A stretch of DNA of 54,293 nt from a virus, in IMG/VR virus record IMGVR_UViG_3300009164_000100, positions 1-54,293 of that record; one strand, 5' to 3'. How positions within the stretch are numbered: the first letter of the stretch is position 1; each line of letters begins with the position of its first letter. This document shows positions 54,262 to 54,293 of the stretch, in pieces. The notes beneath the pieces are model-generated. The model did no database searches. It was not told where the DNA came from and saw only the letters and a program-made list of their open reading frames with translations. The position numbers were made by a program, and so were the translations under genes.

Positions 54262-54293
54262 GCGTTCGCTCCACCGTGAAGCCATCGTGCCAA

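Overview
This window is a contiguous piece of the genome of a contractile-tailed bacteriophage (myovirus) distantly related to T4. The structural proteins are of the T4 type: gp23-like capsid, gp20-like portal, gp21-like prohead protease, a large terminase, a contractile sheath and gp19-like tube proteins. Replication, in contrast, looks bacterial-like: a DnaB-type helicase, a DnaC-type loader, a CHC2/TOPRIM primase and a RecA-type recombinase. No integrase, lysogeny repressor or attachment site was recognised, so a lytic lifestyle is more likely, but the genome is incomplete on both sides. Base composition is moderately GC-rich. Translation starts are strongly marked by GGAGG placed about 5 nt before ATG or GTG. 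The host cannot be named from the sequence; the promoters and ribosome binding sites indicate a bacterium with ordinary sigma70-like signals.

Nearly everything is read from the minus strand, so the transcriptional order runs from high to low coordinates. Replication and recombination come first (54.3-43.1 kb): replication accessory protein, DnaC-like loader, DnaB-like helicase, primase, an SSB-like protein, an SF2 helicase, an HTH regulator, RecA with a zinc-type insert, a PD-(D/E)XK nuclease, a Cas4-like nuclease and a RuvC-like resolvase. Packaging and head follow (42.2-28 kb): ParB-like protein, putative small terminase, large terminase, portal, core proteins, a fused protease-scaffold, major capsid protein and neck or connector proteins. 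The tail comes next (27-20 kb): completion proteins, sheath and two tube paralogues.

An accessory zone (20-5 kb) is made of many small genes, each with its own extended -10 promoter, a leader stem-loop and a strong RBS. It also holds a PAP2-family phosphatase, a pentapeptide-repeat protein, two translationally coupled DNA methyltransferases, a second RuvC-like protein, a kinase-like protein, thyX and tRNA-Leu(CAA). Two small genes here are read from the plus strand. The window closes with a tail assembly chaperone that carries a clear -1 programmed frameshift signal and a tape measure protein cut by the left edge.

The most notable unexplained signal is a dispersed perfect palindrome, GCAAYYRRTTGC (often GYGCAAYYRRTTGCRC). 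I found it at 18 places, against roughly 0.05 expected by chance, inside and between genes over the whole window. Other points of interest are a gene-free stretch at 47.5-47.8 kb with its own promoter, direct repeats and a hairpin (candidate origin or RNA), a protein-kinase-like gene, a shared domain inserted in both capsid and sheath, and a protease-scaffold fusion.
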